A DNA stretch of 64,000 nt, taken from IDS-8 sp035304345. Its GTDB lineage: Bacteria; Pseudomonadota; Gammaproteobacteria; Steroidobacterales; Woeseiaceae. The stretch lies in contig DATGQE010000068.1 in assembly GCA_035304345.1 (NCBI GenBank), forward strand, positions 6,154 to 70,153, in the 5' to 3' direction. A program made the translations under genes and the position numbers. Below, in pieces: positions 41,446 to 50,145 of the stretch. Position 1 is the stretch's first letter; every line of letters begins with the position of its first letter. The notes below the pieces were generated by a model that saw only the letters and a list, made by a program, of their open reading frames with translations, was not told the origin of the DNA and did no database searches.

Positions 41446-44184
41446 ATGCCCGTACGCAAACGCTTCGCAACCACACTGGCGCTTTTGGCTTTTCCCTTGC
41501 CGCTCCTCGCGGCGCCCGGGCTCGAGCGGTTCGACGAGTCGCGCACGGACCAGGCGGAGTGGACGATCGCCGTCTACCTCGACGCCGACAACGATCTCGA
41601 GCGCTTCGGTTTCATCGACATGAACGAGATGGAGCTCGGGATCCGGGGTGACGTGAACGTGATCGTGCTCATCGACCGCGCCGAAGGCTACGACGACTCG
41701 GATGGCGACTGGACCGACGCCCGCGTCTACCGCATCGTCCAGGACGCCGACAAGAACGTGCTGCGTTCCTCCGTGATCGCGCGCCCCGGCGAGATCAACA
41801 TGGGCGACCCGGCGGTGCTCGAAGCCTTTCTCGCCACCACCATGCAGAGCTTCCCGGCGAAACGCCAGGCGCTGATCATGTGGAATCACGGCGGCGGCTG
41901 GCAGGCGCATGCGGTCGACCACGGCGTGCCCGGCCGGCCGGACGCGACCGACGCGCTCACCCTGCCGCAATTGTCCGCGGCCATTCGCGGCGCGCTCGAA
42001 CGCGTCGGGCGCGACTCGCTAGATCTCCTCGGCTTCGACATGTGCCTGATGGCACAGTACGAGGTCGCGCTCGAGGTGCAGGGTCTCGTGGACGTGCTGG
42101 TCGCCTCGCAGGCCACGGAGCCCGGCGACGGCTGGCCGTACGACCGCGTGCTGCCCGAGTTCGCGGACGCTCGCGCGACGACCACGGAGGTGGCGGCCCG
42201 GATCGTCGATCGCTTCGACACTTATTATCGCGAGCGCGACGAGGCCATCACCACCCTGGCGGCCTACGACCTCGCCCACCTGCCCGCGTTCAGCGAGCGC
42301 TTCGACCGGCTGCTCGCGAAGCTCGAGCCCGCGCTGCCGGAGCTATGGCCGACCGTCTCGCGCTCGATCTTCTTCGCCGAGGGTTACGCGCCGCGCACGG
42401 AGCTCCAGCGGAGCCGCAACGCGCTCGCGAGCATCGACCTCGTCGATGCGTTCCGCCGCATGGAGCTGAACGCCGCCGGCTTCCCGGCCCGTGCCGAGCT
42501 GAGGGCGCTGGAGCAGGCGCTCAACGAGCTTTTGGTCACGCACAAGACCAGCCCGGCCAGGCGGCTCTCCAACGGTATCGCGATCTACGCGCCGGTGACG
42601 GCCGCGGTGCTCAACGAAGGCTACGACGAGCTCGCGATCACCGACGCGAGCCGCTGGCGGCACTTCATCGGCCGGCTGCACGGTTTGCAGGCGACGGCGG
42701 AGGCACCCGTCATCCGCGGACTCGAGCTCGTCGACTGGGAGGCGGACCGTGCGATCGCGGAAGCGCTGCCGCTCAACACCCACGGCGTCCGCTACACGGT
42801 CGAAGGTCGCGACCTCCTGTGGCTGAGCGGCCTCCAGGGGCAGTGGGACGAGAACGGCGAGGGGCTGCTCGTTTCACACCGGGCGAGCATCGTCGACGCC
42901 AACTGGTCGGTGCGCGCACGCGACACGGCGGCCGACCGCATCGACCTCATGATCCCGCAGTTCCGCGACGGTGCGAACGCGCTCGTCACCCGGCTCGACG
43001 GCTACCGGTACGTCGTCTCCGCCGGTGAGAAAGCGTACTACGCGACCATCGACGAGAGCGGCGACTACATTCTCGTGCCGATCGTGTTCCACCACCGCGA
43101 AGCCGGCGACCTGTTCGGGACGATCTGGTTCCATCCGCAGTGGTGGTACGCCCTGGTCGTCGAGCTGGAGCTGCCGCAGGCCGACGGCTCGGTCGTGTAC
43201 CGGCAGATCAAGCCGGCGCCCGAGGACGAGATCACGTTGCTGCTCGAGCACCTGAAGAAGGACGGCACGCTGTCTTTCGCCCGCGGACGGCGGATGGCCT
43301 GGGGACACGGCCCGGAGCTCCTGCTCAACCTGCACGAGCCCGGCACCCACGTCATCGGCATCACCGCGGAAGCCATCGGCGGCAAGTCCGCGCACGCGTT
43401 CTTCGAGTACCGGGTCGGGAAGGATCCGGCACTCGACCAGTTCCTCAAGCAGGGGAGCGCGTTCGAGCTCGCCGACCTCCTCGGCACCTGGGAGATGATC
43501 GAGGCGCCCGCGCTCGCCAACGGCGCCATCGTGCCGAACGGCATCCTGGTCGAATACGAGCGGCACCCCGAGAAGCAGGCGCTCATGATCAGCACCATGA
43601 CGGCGCCGCAGCGCAACCCGAATTTCGCCGCGCGCGAGCTCGTCTACCTCGACAAGCGCCTGCTGCCGCACCTGCGCAGCTTCAAGATCGACACCGTGGG
43701 CCTGCCGGACGACCCGCTCGGCGTGGATTTCTCGGTGAACCTCGTCTCGCTGTACACGCAGGGCGGCCGCACGATCATGGTGACGCGCAACACCGTCTCG
43801 GGGCTCAACTACGCATTCGCCAAGGTCGGGCCGCCGGCGGGAGGGGCGCCGGCGGCGGCCGGCGGGGTGCCGGGAGCGGCGCCGTCGCCCGGCGGGTTCG
43901 GCCAGCCGCAGCCCGCGTTCACGCCGCCCGCGGCTCCGCCGACCCTGGACGGGGTGTGGCAGCGGCAGGACGGCGTCATCCTGATCGTGCAGGGCAACGA
44001 GTTCCAGGTGAACCAGTGGGGCATGGCGATCGACGCCGGGCGGTTCGCGATCCAGTCCGACGTGATCACCACGCAGAGCGTCTACACCGGCGCCATGGAG
44101 CAGTACCGGTTCGCGCTCCGCGGCGACGTGCTGACGCTGCAGGATGCCTGGGGCGGGCAGTACGTCTACCAGCGCCTGCAATGA
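41446..44184 (+). CDS. C11 clostripain-family cysteine protease, exported, with C-terminal domain
   Basis: A 912-residue exported protease. Signal peptide (RKRFATTLALLAFPLPLLAA). C11 catalytic core: His148 in MWNHGGGW, Cys200 in LLGFDMCLMAQYE, preceded by AVYLDADNDLE and INMGDP. C11 proteases cleave after Arg or Lys and often self-activate. The C-terminal half (~ 440-800) is unassigned beta-rich sequence, then a linker (GGAPAAAGGVPGAAPSPG) and a lipocalin-like domain that shares its style with the previous lipoprotein. AGAAGGA lies 7 bases before the ATG at 41446; an ATG at 41413 overlaps the previous stop but is less well supplied. Target unknown. Confidence 0.88.
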   Translation: MPVRKRFATTLALLAFPLPLLAAPGLERFDESRTDQAEWTIAVYLDADNDLERFGFIDMNEMELGIRGDVNVIVLIDRAEGYDDSDGDWTDARVYRIVQDADKNVLRSSVIARPGEINMGDPAVLEAFLATTMQSFPAKRQALIMWNHGGGWQAHAVDHGVPGRPDATDALTLPQLSAAIRGALERVGRDSLDLLGFDMCLMAQYEVALEVQGLVDVLVASQATEPGDGWPYDRVLPEFADARATTTEVAARIVDRFDTYYRERDEAITTLAAYDLAHLPAFSERFDRLLAKLEPALPELWPTVSRSIFFAEGYAPRTELQRSRNALASIDLVDAFRRMELNAAGFPARAELRALEQALNELLVTHKTSPARRLSNGIAIYAPVTAAVLNEGYDELAITDASRWRHFIGRLHGLQATAEAPVIRGLELVDWEADRAIAEALPLNTHGVRYTVEGRDLLWLSGLQGQWDENGEGLLVSHRASIVDANWSVRARDTAADRIDLMIPQFRDGANALVTRLDGYRYVVSAGEKAYYATIDESGDYILVPIVFHHREAGDLFGTIWFHPQWWYALVVELELPQADGSVVYRQIKPAPEDEITLLLEHLKKDGTLSFARGRRMAWGHGPELLLNLHEPGTHVIGITAEAIGGKSAHAFFEYRVGKDPALDQFLKQGSAFELADLLGTWEMIEAPALANGAIVPNGILVEYERHPEKQALMISTMTAPQRNPNFAARELVYLDKRLLPHLRSFKIDTVGLPDDPLGVDFSVNLVSLYTQGGRTIMVTRNTVSGLNYAFAKVGPPAGGAPAAAGGVPGAAPSPGGFGQPQPAFTPPAAPPTLDGVWQRQDGVILIVQGNEFQVNQWGMAIDAGRFAIQSDVITTQSVYTGAMEQYRFALRGDVLTLQDAWGGQYVYQRLQ

Positions 44185-44202
44185 CGCCCGCACGGCCCCG
44201 GC

Positions 44203-44226
44203 AGGAGCGCGCGCCGCGCGCTCCTA
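44203..44226 (-). repeat. REP-like palindrome, minus-strand orientation
   Basis: AGGAGCGCGCG and its perfect 11-base complement, one base apart. Read on the minus strand it starts GTAGGAGCG, as does the copy at 2895. Its TAG is the stop codon of the methyltransferase-like gene at 44224. It also lies just beyond the protease gene on the plus strand, so it could end both transcripts. Confidence 0.55.
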
Positions 44227-44862
44227 CACCGGCAACCGGAACAGCATTTCCTGCATGCCGTTGGCCAGCAGGCGCCCGCGGTCGATGGCGAAGCCGCCCA
44301 TGTTGCGCCCGAGGTCCTCGGGCGAGTAGCGCGGCGCGGGCACCTGGGCGGTGGGATCGCGGCGATCGACGAGCCGCAGCTCCTCGTCGGGCACCCAGCG
44401 CCCCGGGTGCTGCGGCATGGAGCGCTCGGAATACACGATGAGCGCATGCGCGAGCCCGCGCACCTCGGTGCGCGCGGCAACCGCCGTCATCAACGCGGAC
44501 AACGCGGCGGGTTGCAGGTAGTTCGGCAGATCCCAGCAGAACACGAGCGCGAACGGCTCGCGATCGGGCGGTGGCAGCAGCGCCTCCGCGGTCGCCTCGA
44601 GCGCGGCATTGGCGCCTTCCTCCAGTGCCGCCGCGGCGTTCAGCCGCTCGATGCCGCCGTCCGCGAGATCCGCGATCTCCACCCGGCAGCGAAACCGGCC
44701 GAGCAGCTCCAGCATCGGCGTCGAGGCGGGTCCGAGCTCGAGCACGACGTGCCGGCCGCCCGCCTCGAGTTGCTCCACGATCGTCCGGAAGAGCGGTGCA
44801 TTGAGCGCCCCCGGCTTGTCCAGGGGCGCGCGGGCCGTGGCGCGGCCCGTCCTTGCACTCAT
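44224..44862 (-). CDS. Putative SAM-dependent methyltransferase-like protein
   Basis: A 212-residue cytosolic protein. The pattern HVVLELGPASTPMLELLG (residues ~38-55), FRCRVEIADLADG and FALVFCWDLPNYL resembles the first strands of a Rossmann methyltransferase (motif I LELGPA with the GxG loosened to GPA), but no catalytic or substrate motif confirms activity. A conserved DLPNYLQPAALSALMTAV helix follows motif III position. Function unknown. It precedes bactofilin in the opposite order (bactofilin is upstream on this strand by about 28 bases), so the two may share a transcript. Confidence 0.7.
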   Translation of the reverse strand: MSARTGRATARAPLDKPGALNAPLFRTIVEQLEAGGRHVVLELGPASTPMLELLGRFRCRVEIADLADGGIERLNAAAALEEGANAALEATAEALLPPPDREPFALVFCWDLPNYLQPAALSALMTAVAARTEVRGLAHALIVYSERSMPQHPGRWVPDEELRLVDRRDPTAQVPAPRYSPEDLGRNMGGFAIDRGRLLANGMQEMLFRLPV

Positions 44863-44890
44863 GGTCGTCGCCCGTTTCCGGACGGATGCC

Positions 44891-45433
44891 TCAATTCGTG
44901 GCCGCTCCCTTCACGCTGCCGGGTTGCGCGGGGCGCGCCTCGGATGCCTTCGCCGGGGCGCCGCCCGCCTTGGACATGTTCACCCGGGCCAGCGCCTTGT
45001 CGACCTCTTCCTGGTCCATCTCGATGGAGCCCTTGAAGCGGCAGCCTTCCTCGATCCCGACGCGCGGCGCCGTGATGTTGCCGCGCACGTTCGCGTTGGC
45101 CGCCACGTGCACGCGCTCCGTGGCGTACAGGTCGCCTTCCGTCGTGCCATCCACCGTGATCGACTTCGCGTACACGTCGGCCTTCACGCGGCCCTCGCGC
45201 CCGATCGTGAGGTTCGCGTTCTTGAGCTGCACGGTACCGGTGATGTCGCCTTCGATACGCAGGTCCTCGTCGCCGCGCACGTCGCCGTTGATCTGGATGG
45301 AGCGGCCGATGACGGCGACGTCGCCGCTCCCGGACCGGGCCCCCTGCGGCGGCGTGCTGCGCGGCGGCATGGCCGCGCGCGTGTCCGGCGCATCGTCGAA
45401 CCCTTTGTCCCCCTTTCTGTCCCTGTCGAACAT
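44891..45433 (-). CDS. Bactofilin (polymer-forming cytoskeletal protein)
   Basis: A 180-residue cytoskeletal protein. The bactofilin right-handed beta-helix (PF04519) occupies residues ~38-140: VAVIGRSIQINGDVRGDEDLR, IEGDITGTVQ, LTIGREGRVKADVYAKSI and VHVAANANVRGNITAPRV, ending FKGSIEM. Bactofilins polymerise without nucleotide and set cell shape or localise cell-wall and other enzymes. The N- and C-terminal tails are Pro/Ala-rich, as in the family. ATG at 45431-45433 is the start, since upstream frame reads as noise. Divergent from a TonB receptor, with two tandem repeats between. Confidence 0.93.
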   Translation of the reverse strand: MFDRDRKGDKGFDDAPDTRAAMPPRSTPPQGARSGSGDVAVIGRSIQINGDVRGDEDLRIEGDITGTVQLKNANLTIGREGRVKADVYAKSITVDGTTEGDLYATERVHVAANANVRGNITAPRVGIEEGCRFKGSIEMDQEEVDKALARVNMSKAGGAPAKASEARPAQPGSVKGAATN

Positions 45434-45494
45434 GTGTGTTCTCCCGCCCAAGTGAGGGGCCACAAGTAGCACGCGACCATGGGGCAGACAAGTG

Positions 45495-45554
45495 TCGCCG
45501 AACGAAGACAGTGCGGCGCGCCGGTCGTCTCCGAACCAAGACAGTTCGGCACGC
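45495..45554. promoter_or_regulatory. Two tandem 27-base direct repeats upstream of a TonB receptor
   Basis: Copies at 45495-45521 and 45528-45554 share 23 of 27 bases, with a period of 33 bases (three helix turns). The core is CCGAACxAAGACAGTxCGGC, with the second copy ending 28 bases before the receptor start at 45583. The placement suggests a regulator-binding array. Confidence 0.45.
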
Positions 45555-45582
45555 GTGCGCATCGCCGTTAAGATCGCCGGCG

Positions 45583-47493
45583 ATGGAATCCTGCTCCCGG
45601 ATCGCGCGCGCCGCGGTCACTGCTTCACTCCTCCTGCTTGGCTGTGTATCCGCGCTGCACGCGGCGCCCGTCGACGGCGACGGCTTCGATACCGTGACCG
45701 TCACCGGCACGCGTGTCGGCGACCGGCACGAGCTGCCGGGCTCGATCTCGGTCATCGATCGCGCCGCGATCGAGGCGGCCAATGCGACCAGCGTTCTCGA
45801 CCTGCTGCGCACGGTGCCCGGAATCCGTGTCACCCAGCCCGGCGGCCGCGGCGGCGTCGCCTCCGTCTTCATCCGCGGCGGCGAGCCCGAGTTCACCATG
45901 GTGCTGCTCGACGGCATTCGCGTGAACGATCCGCAGGACGTGCGCGGGGGGTCGTTCGATTTCTCGATGATCGACGTCGACGACATCGAGCGTATCGAGA
46001 TCGTGCGCGGCCCGCAGTCCGCGATCTACGGTTCCGACGCGCTCGCCGGAGTGATCAACTTCATCACCCGGGCACGCGCCGACGAGCCGGTGGTCACGCT
46101 GGACGGCGAGGTCGACGAGCACGGCACCGAGCACGCCGGCCTTGCGCTGGCCGGGCCGGTAGGTGAGAGCGGCGGTTTCTGGCTGCGCGGCGCCACTCTC
46201 GACGAGAGTGACGTGACACCCGGCAACGCGTACACGAGCGACTCGGTGGCGGGCAAGCTGTCGTTCGGCTCTCCCGCCGGCACGTACTTTTCCGTGTTCT
46301 CCCGTTACGCCGCCAACGAGGGCACGTCGTTCCCGGCCGACAGCGGCGGCTACAGGCTGGCGGTGCTGCGCACGCTCGAGCACCGGATGTCGCGGGATTT
46401 CACCGCGGGAATTGCAGGCGGCGTGCGCCTCGGCGACGGGTGGCGATTCGAGCTCAGGGCGTCGCGCTACGAGCGTGACGACGGCTACCTGTCGCCGGGC
46501 GTGGCACCCGGCGTGTTTGCGGGCGTCCCGCCCAACGGCGCGCGCTCCACGCTCGAGCAGCTTTCCCTGTCGGCGTACCTCACCGGTGAGATCGGCCCCG
46601 TGGTCGCCACGCTGGGCGGCGACCTTGAGCAGGTGGAAGGCTCGTCCCTCGGCTACGCCGCGATCGTGCCGGACATGCTCACGCCGATGTCGTTCGCGCT
46701 GGAGCGCGAGGTGAAGGGAGCGTTCGCGGAGCTCATGTACCGTCCGGCCAGGACGCTCGTGCTGTCGGCCGGCGTGCGCCGGGACGATCCCGACGGGCAC
46801 GCCGGCGAGACGACGCTGAAGCTCGGCGCACAATGGCGCATCGCCCCGCGCACGACCGTGCATGCGACCTGGGGCGAAGGCTTCAAGCTGCCGGGCTTCT
46901 TCGAGCTCGGCAGCCCGCTCGTCGGCAATCCCGAGCTCCGGTCGGAACGCAGCGAGAGCGCGGAGCTCGGGTTGACCCGGCGCTTCGGCGACTCGCTGTC
47001 GGCGACGCTCACCGCGTACCGCAGCGAGCTCAACGACCTCATCGACTTCGATTTCGAGCGGTTCACGCACGTGAACCGCCGCTCGGTCACCGTGCAGGGC
47101 ACGGAGCTCGAGGCGGCCTGGGCAGTCGTGCCCGGGCTCGAGCTCGCGGCGGAGGTGACCTACCTCGACCTCGACGTCGAGGAGTCGGACCAGCCGCTCC
47201 GCCAGCGGCCGGACTGGCGCGGCAGCCTCAGCGCGCTCTGGTCTCCGCGGGAAAGCTGGCTTCTGCGTACGTCGTGGTCGTTCGTGGGCGAGTCCTTCGA
47301 TTCCTCGGTGCCGACCGGCGGAGTGCTCCTTCCCGCTTACCGGCGCCTCGACGTGGCGCTGACCTGGCGCCCGCTGCAGGACCTCGACCTGCTGCTCTCC
47401 GCGGACAACGTGCTGGACGAGGAGTACGAGGAAGCAATCGGCTTCCCGGCCCCCGGGCGGCGCGGGCGTCTCGGGTTCCGCTACCGGTTCTGA
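45583..47493 (+). CDS. BtuB-like TonB-dependent receptor
   Basis: A 636-residue outer-membrane receptor, of the size of vitamin B12/siderophore receptors (BtuB about 600). TonB box DTVTVTGTR near residue 35, plug with SVLDLLRTVPGIRV, VFIRGGEPEFTMVLLDGIRVND and IERIEIVRGPQSAIYGSDALAG, and barrel ending GRLGFRYRF. The phrase GEGFKLPGFFELGSPLVGNPEL in the late barrel is typical of BtuB-type receptors. No cobalamin riboswitch was seen upstream, only tandem repeats, so the ligand is unsure. ATG at 45583. Confidence 0.9.
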   Translation: MESCSRIARAAVTASLLLLGCVSALHAAPVDGDGFDTVTVTGTRVGDRHELPGSISVIDRAAIEAANATSVLDLLRTVPGIRVTQPGGRGGVASVFIRGGEPEFTMVLLDGIRVNDPQDVRGGSFDFSMIDVDDIERIEIVRGPQSAIYGSDALAGVINFITRARADEPVVTLDGEVDEHGTEHAGLALAGPVGESGGFWLRGATLDESDVTPGNAYTSDSVAGKLSFGSPAGTYFSVFSRYAANEGTSFPADSGGYRLAVLRTLEHRMSRDFTAGIAGGVRLGDGWRFELRASRYERDDGYLSPGVAPGVFAGVPPNGARSTLEQLSLSAYLTGEIGPVVATLGGDLEQVEGSSLGYAAIVPDMLTPMSFALEREVKGAFAELMYRPARTLVLSAGVRRDDPDGHAGETTLKLGAQWRIAPRTTVHATWGEGFKLPGFFELGSPLVGNPELRSERSESAELGLTRRFGDSLSATLTAYRSELNDLIDFDFERFTHVNRRSVTVQGTELEAAWAVVPGLELAAEVTYLDLDVEESDQPLRQRPDWRGSLSALWSPRESWLLRTSWSFVGESFDSSVPTGGVLLPAYRRLDVALTWRPLQDLDLLLSADNVLDEEYEEAIGFPAPGRRGRLGFRYRF

Positions 47494-47509
47494 AAGGGCG
47501 AGCGCCGGC

Positions 47510-49834
47510 TCAGCGGCCGCCCAGCGATGCGGCGAGCGCGGCGATGTCGGGGTCCTCGGGATACGCACGCGCGAGCGCGGCGGCCGCCTCGCGCGCGCCG
47601 GCGAGGTCGCCCGCGTCGCGCCGCATCGTGGCGAGCGCCCAGCCGATGTCGTAGTCGAAGGGGAAATCCTGCTGCGCCCGCTCGAGCAGCGACAGCGCCT
47701 GCTGCGGCTCGCCGAGCGAGTGCAGCGCGACCGCGAGCACGTAGGTGTACCGGCTGCTCGACGGCTCGAGCTCGACGGCACGCCGCAGTGAGGCGAGCGC
47801 CGCGTCCGTGTCGCCCGCGCGCACGAGGTAGAGGCCGTATGCGTGCCGGAGCGCCGCGTCGTCGGGGTGGCGTGCCAGGCCTTCGCGCAGCACGTCGCCC
47901 GCGCGCGCATCTTCCCCCAGCCGCCGCAGCACGTCGGCATAGTTCAGCCGTGCGGGCAGGAATCCCGGGTCGAGACGCAGCGCAGCCTCGAAGTGGCGGG
48001 CGGCCGCCGCCGCGTTGCCGCTCGCGAGCTCGAAGCTGCCGAGCGCCGCGTGCGATTCCGGCCGGTTCGCCGTGTGCGCGAAGGCTTCGCGGTACTCGCG
48101 TGCCGCGCGCGCGAAATGCCGCGCGTCCTCGACGGCCAGCAGGTCGCGGAATCCCGCGAGCGCGAGCGCCGCCTCGATGCGCACGCCGCGCACGGGATCG
48201 TCGAGCAGCGTGGCCGCGGCCTCGAGCCGCGCTTCGACCGGCAGCACGTCGAGGGCGCGCAGCGCGCCGATGCGCACGAGCGGGTCGGGATCGCCGAGCC
48301 CGGCGCGCACCGCTTCGCTCGCTTCCCGGGTGCCGGGCGCGCGCAGCAGCGACAACGCGGTCGCACGCACGATCGGCGGGAACGCGGGATCGACCGCCGT
48401 GTCCAGCAGCTCGCGGTTCGCGTTTCCCGCGCGGCCGGCGGCGAGCGCGGTGGCGAACTGCGGCCGCTCGGCGGCAGCGGAGGACAGTGGCCCGCGCAGC
48501 GCGGCCGCCGCCCACGTCGCATCGCGGTCGGTGTGGCAGCCGTTGCACGCGTTCGGCGCGCCTGTCGCGACGGTCAGGTCGGGGCGGGGTATGCGGAAGC
48601 CGTGATCGCGCCGTTCGTCCACGCCCATGTAGGTGCGCGCCGGCATATGGCAGTCCACGCACGCTGCCGCCGCGGGCTGGTGCCCGGAGTGCGCCGCGGT
48701 CGCGAACGTCTCCGGCGCGTGGCATTGCGCGCACACGGCATTCGGGTCCGCGCCCGTCCGCAGCGTCGCCGAGTGCGGCTCGTGGCAGCTCGTGCAGGTG
48801 ACGCCGGCGCGATACATGCGGCTCTGCACGAACGAGCCGTAGACGTACACCTCGTCGTGCATCTGCCCGTCCGCGAAATAGAGGTGTTCCTCGAGGAGCG
48901 CCGGCATGTGGGTGTCCGCCAGCGGCCTTCCGTACTCGTACTCCGGGGCGATCGGTGCGCGGCGCGAGTGGCAGCGGCCGCAGGCCTCGGGCTGGCGGGG
49001 CCGCTCCGAGGTCGCGCCCGGGTGGCCGGCCATGCCGGTCGCACGGTCGAGGATCCACCCCGAGATACCGGCATCCCGCAGGTCGACCGCGAGCCCGCGC
49101 GCCTCGTCGAAGCGGTCCGCGCGCGCCTGCTCGACGTGCGCGGAACCGGGACCGTGGCAGGCTTCGCAGCCGACGGACACCTCGGCGTAGGTGGTGCGGA
49201 ACGCATCCGCCGTGGCGTCATAACCGAGCCTGACGTCGGTCGAATGACACTCCGCGCACATGTAGTTCCAGTTCTGGTTCGGGCCGGTCCAGTGGAGCGG
49301 ATCGCCGGGCGGCACCGGCTCGTCGGGGTAGAGGTGGAACCAGCGTTGCCCGCCCGCCTCCGCTGGCCGCGTATCCCAGGCGAACGGCAACGCCTGCAGG
49401 CGCCCCCGCGGCACCTCGACCAGGTACTGCTGCAGCGGCGTCACGCCGAACGTGTACACGATGCGAAAGTCGGCAGGCTCGCCGCGCACGTCCTCCGTGC
49501 GCGCAAAGAACGCACCGTCGCGGCGGAAGAAATGCGTGCGCGTGCCGAAGTGCTCGATCTCGGCGCCCGCGAAATCACCGAGTACCGTGTCGTCGGTCGC
49601 AGGCTGCATGGCGAGCGCGTGATGCGAGCTCCGCCATGCCGCGTGCTGGGTGACGTGACAGCCGGCGCAGGTTTCGGTGCCGACGAACGCGGCCGGTGCG
49701 CCCGTTTCATCGCTCCCGGTGGGCACCGGCTCCTGGCAGCCCGTGGCGAGGGCCGCGAGCAGCATGAGCGGGAAAGCGGAGCGGAGCGTCCTGGCGGCAG
49801 GCCTCGTTGTATGCGTCGCGGTCCTCGTCAGCAT
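47510..49834 (-). CDS. Octaheme c-type cytochrome lipoprotein with HEAT and TPR repeats
   Basis: A 774-residue lipoprotein (lipobox LATGC, Cys33) with eight CxxCH haem-binding motifs: CAGCH 56, CAECH 193, CEACH 223, CGRCH 285, CTSCH 347, CAQCH 368, CVDCH 392 and CNGCH 430. The region 455-560 has HEAT-like repeats (VRIGALRALDVLPVEARLEA) and 575-770 has TPRs (SHAALGSFELASGNAAAAAR). The haem spacing resembles multihaem cytochromes of the c554/tetraheme family with long gaps. Electron transfer at the periplasm or outer surface is inferred. No quinol dehydrogenase partner or cytochrome-maturation gene is seen here. Confidence 0.9.
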   Translation of the reverse strand: MLTRTATHTTRPAARTLRSAFPLMLLAALATGCQEPVPTGSDETGAPAAFVGTETCAGCHVTQHAAWRSSHHALAMQPATDDTVLGDFAGAEIEHFGTRTHFFRRDGAFFARTEDVRGEPADFRIVYTFGVTPLQQYLVEVPRGRLQALPFAWDTRPAEAGGQRWFHLYPDEPVPPGDPLHWTGPNQNWNYMCAECHSTDVRLGYDATADAFRTTYAEVSVGCEACHGPGSAHVEQARADRFDEARGLAVDLRDAGISGWILDRATGMAGHPGATSERPRQPEACGRCHSRRAPIAPEYEYGRPLADTHMPALLEEHLYFADGQMHDEVYVYGSFVQSRMYRAGVTCTSCHEPHSATLRTGADPNAVCAQCHAPETFATAAHSGHQPAAAACVDCHMPARTYMGVDERRDHGFRIPRPDLTVATGAPNACNGCHTDRDATWAAAALRGPLSSAAAERPQFATALAAGRAGNANRELLDTAVDPAFPPIVRATALSLLRAPGTREASEAVRAGLGDPDPLVRIGALRALDVLPVEARLEAAATLLDDPVRGVRIEAALALAGFRDLLAVEDARHFARAAREYREAFAHTANRPESHAALGSFELASGNAAAAARHFEAALRLDPGFLPARLNYADVLRRLGEDARAGDVLREGLARHPDDAALRHAYGLYLVRAGDTDAALASLRRAVELEPSSSRYTYVLAVALHSLGEPQQALSLLERAQQDFPFDYDIGWALATMRRDAGDLAGAREAAAALARAYPEDPDIAALAASLGGR

Positions 49835-49995
49835 CGCCGGCGTTTCGGGACAGGGTTCGTTCTGCGCGCCTACGGCACGGGCGAGGAACGATATCAGGAT
49901 GCGCGCCCGAGCGCCTGCGGCGGGGCGCCCGGGGCCGCGCCGCGCCGGCAGCGCCCGGCCGGGCGGGCCGCGCGCGACCGCCCGGTCCGCGGCCG

Positions 49996-50025
49996 TTGAA
50001 TCGCCATGAGGGCTGTAGGTAGACT
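49996..50025 (+). promoter_or_regulatory. Candidate promoter for tRNA-Ala
   Basis: TTGAAT (49996-50001) and TAGACT (50020-50025) separated by 18 bases, with the tRNA starting 12 bases later at 50038. It fits a sigma-70 promoter for the tRNA. Confidence 0.4.
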
Positions 50026-50037
50026 ATCCGGCCTCGT

Positions 50038-50113
<76 letters not shown>

Positions 50114-50145
50114 CTTTTCAGTCACTTCCGCGGGACGGCTCCCGC

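Noticed and set aside
45434..45582. Cobalamin riboswitch before the BtuB-like receptor
   Set aside because: The intergenic region is too short, and I see no conserved B12 box; only tandem direct repeats are present.
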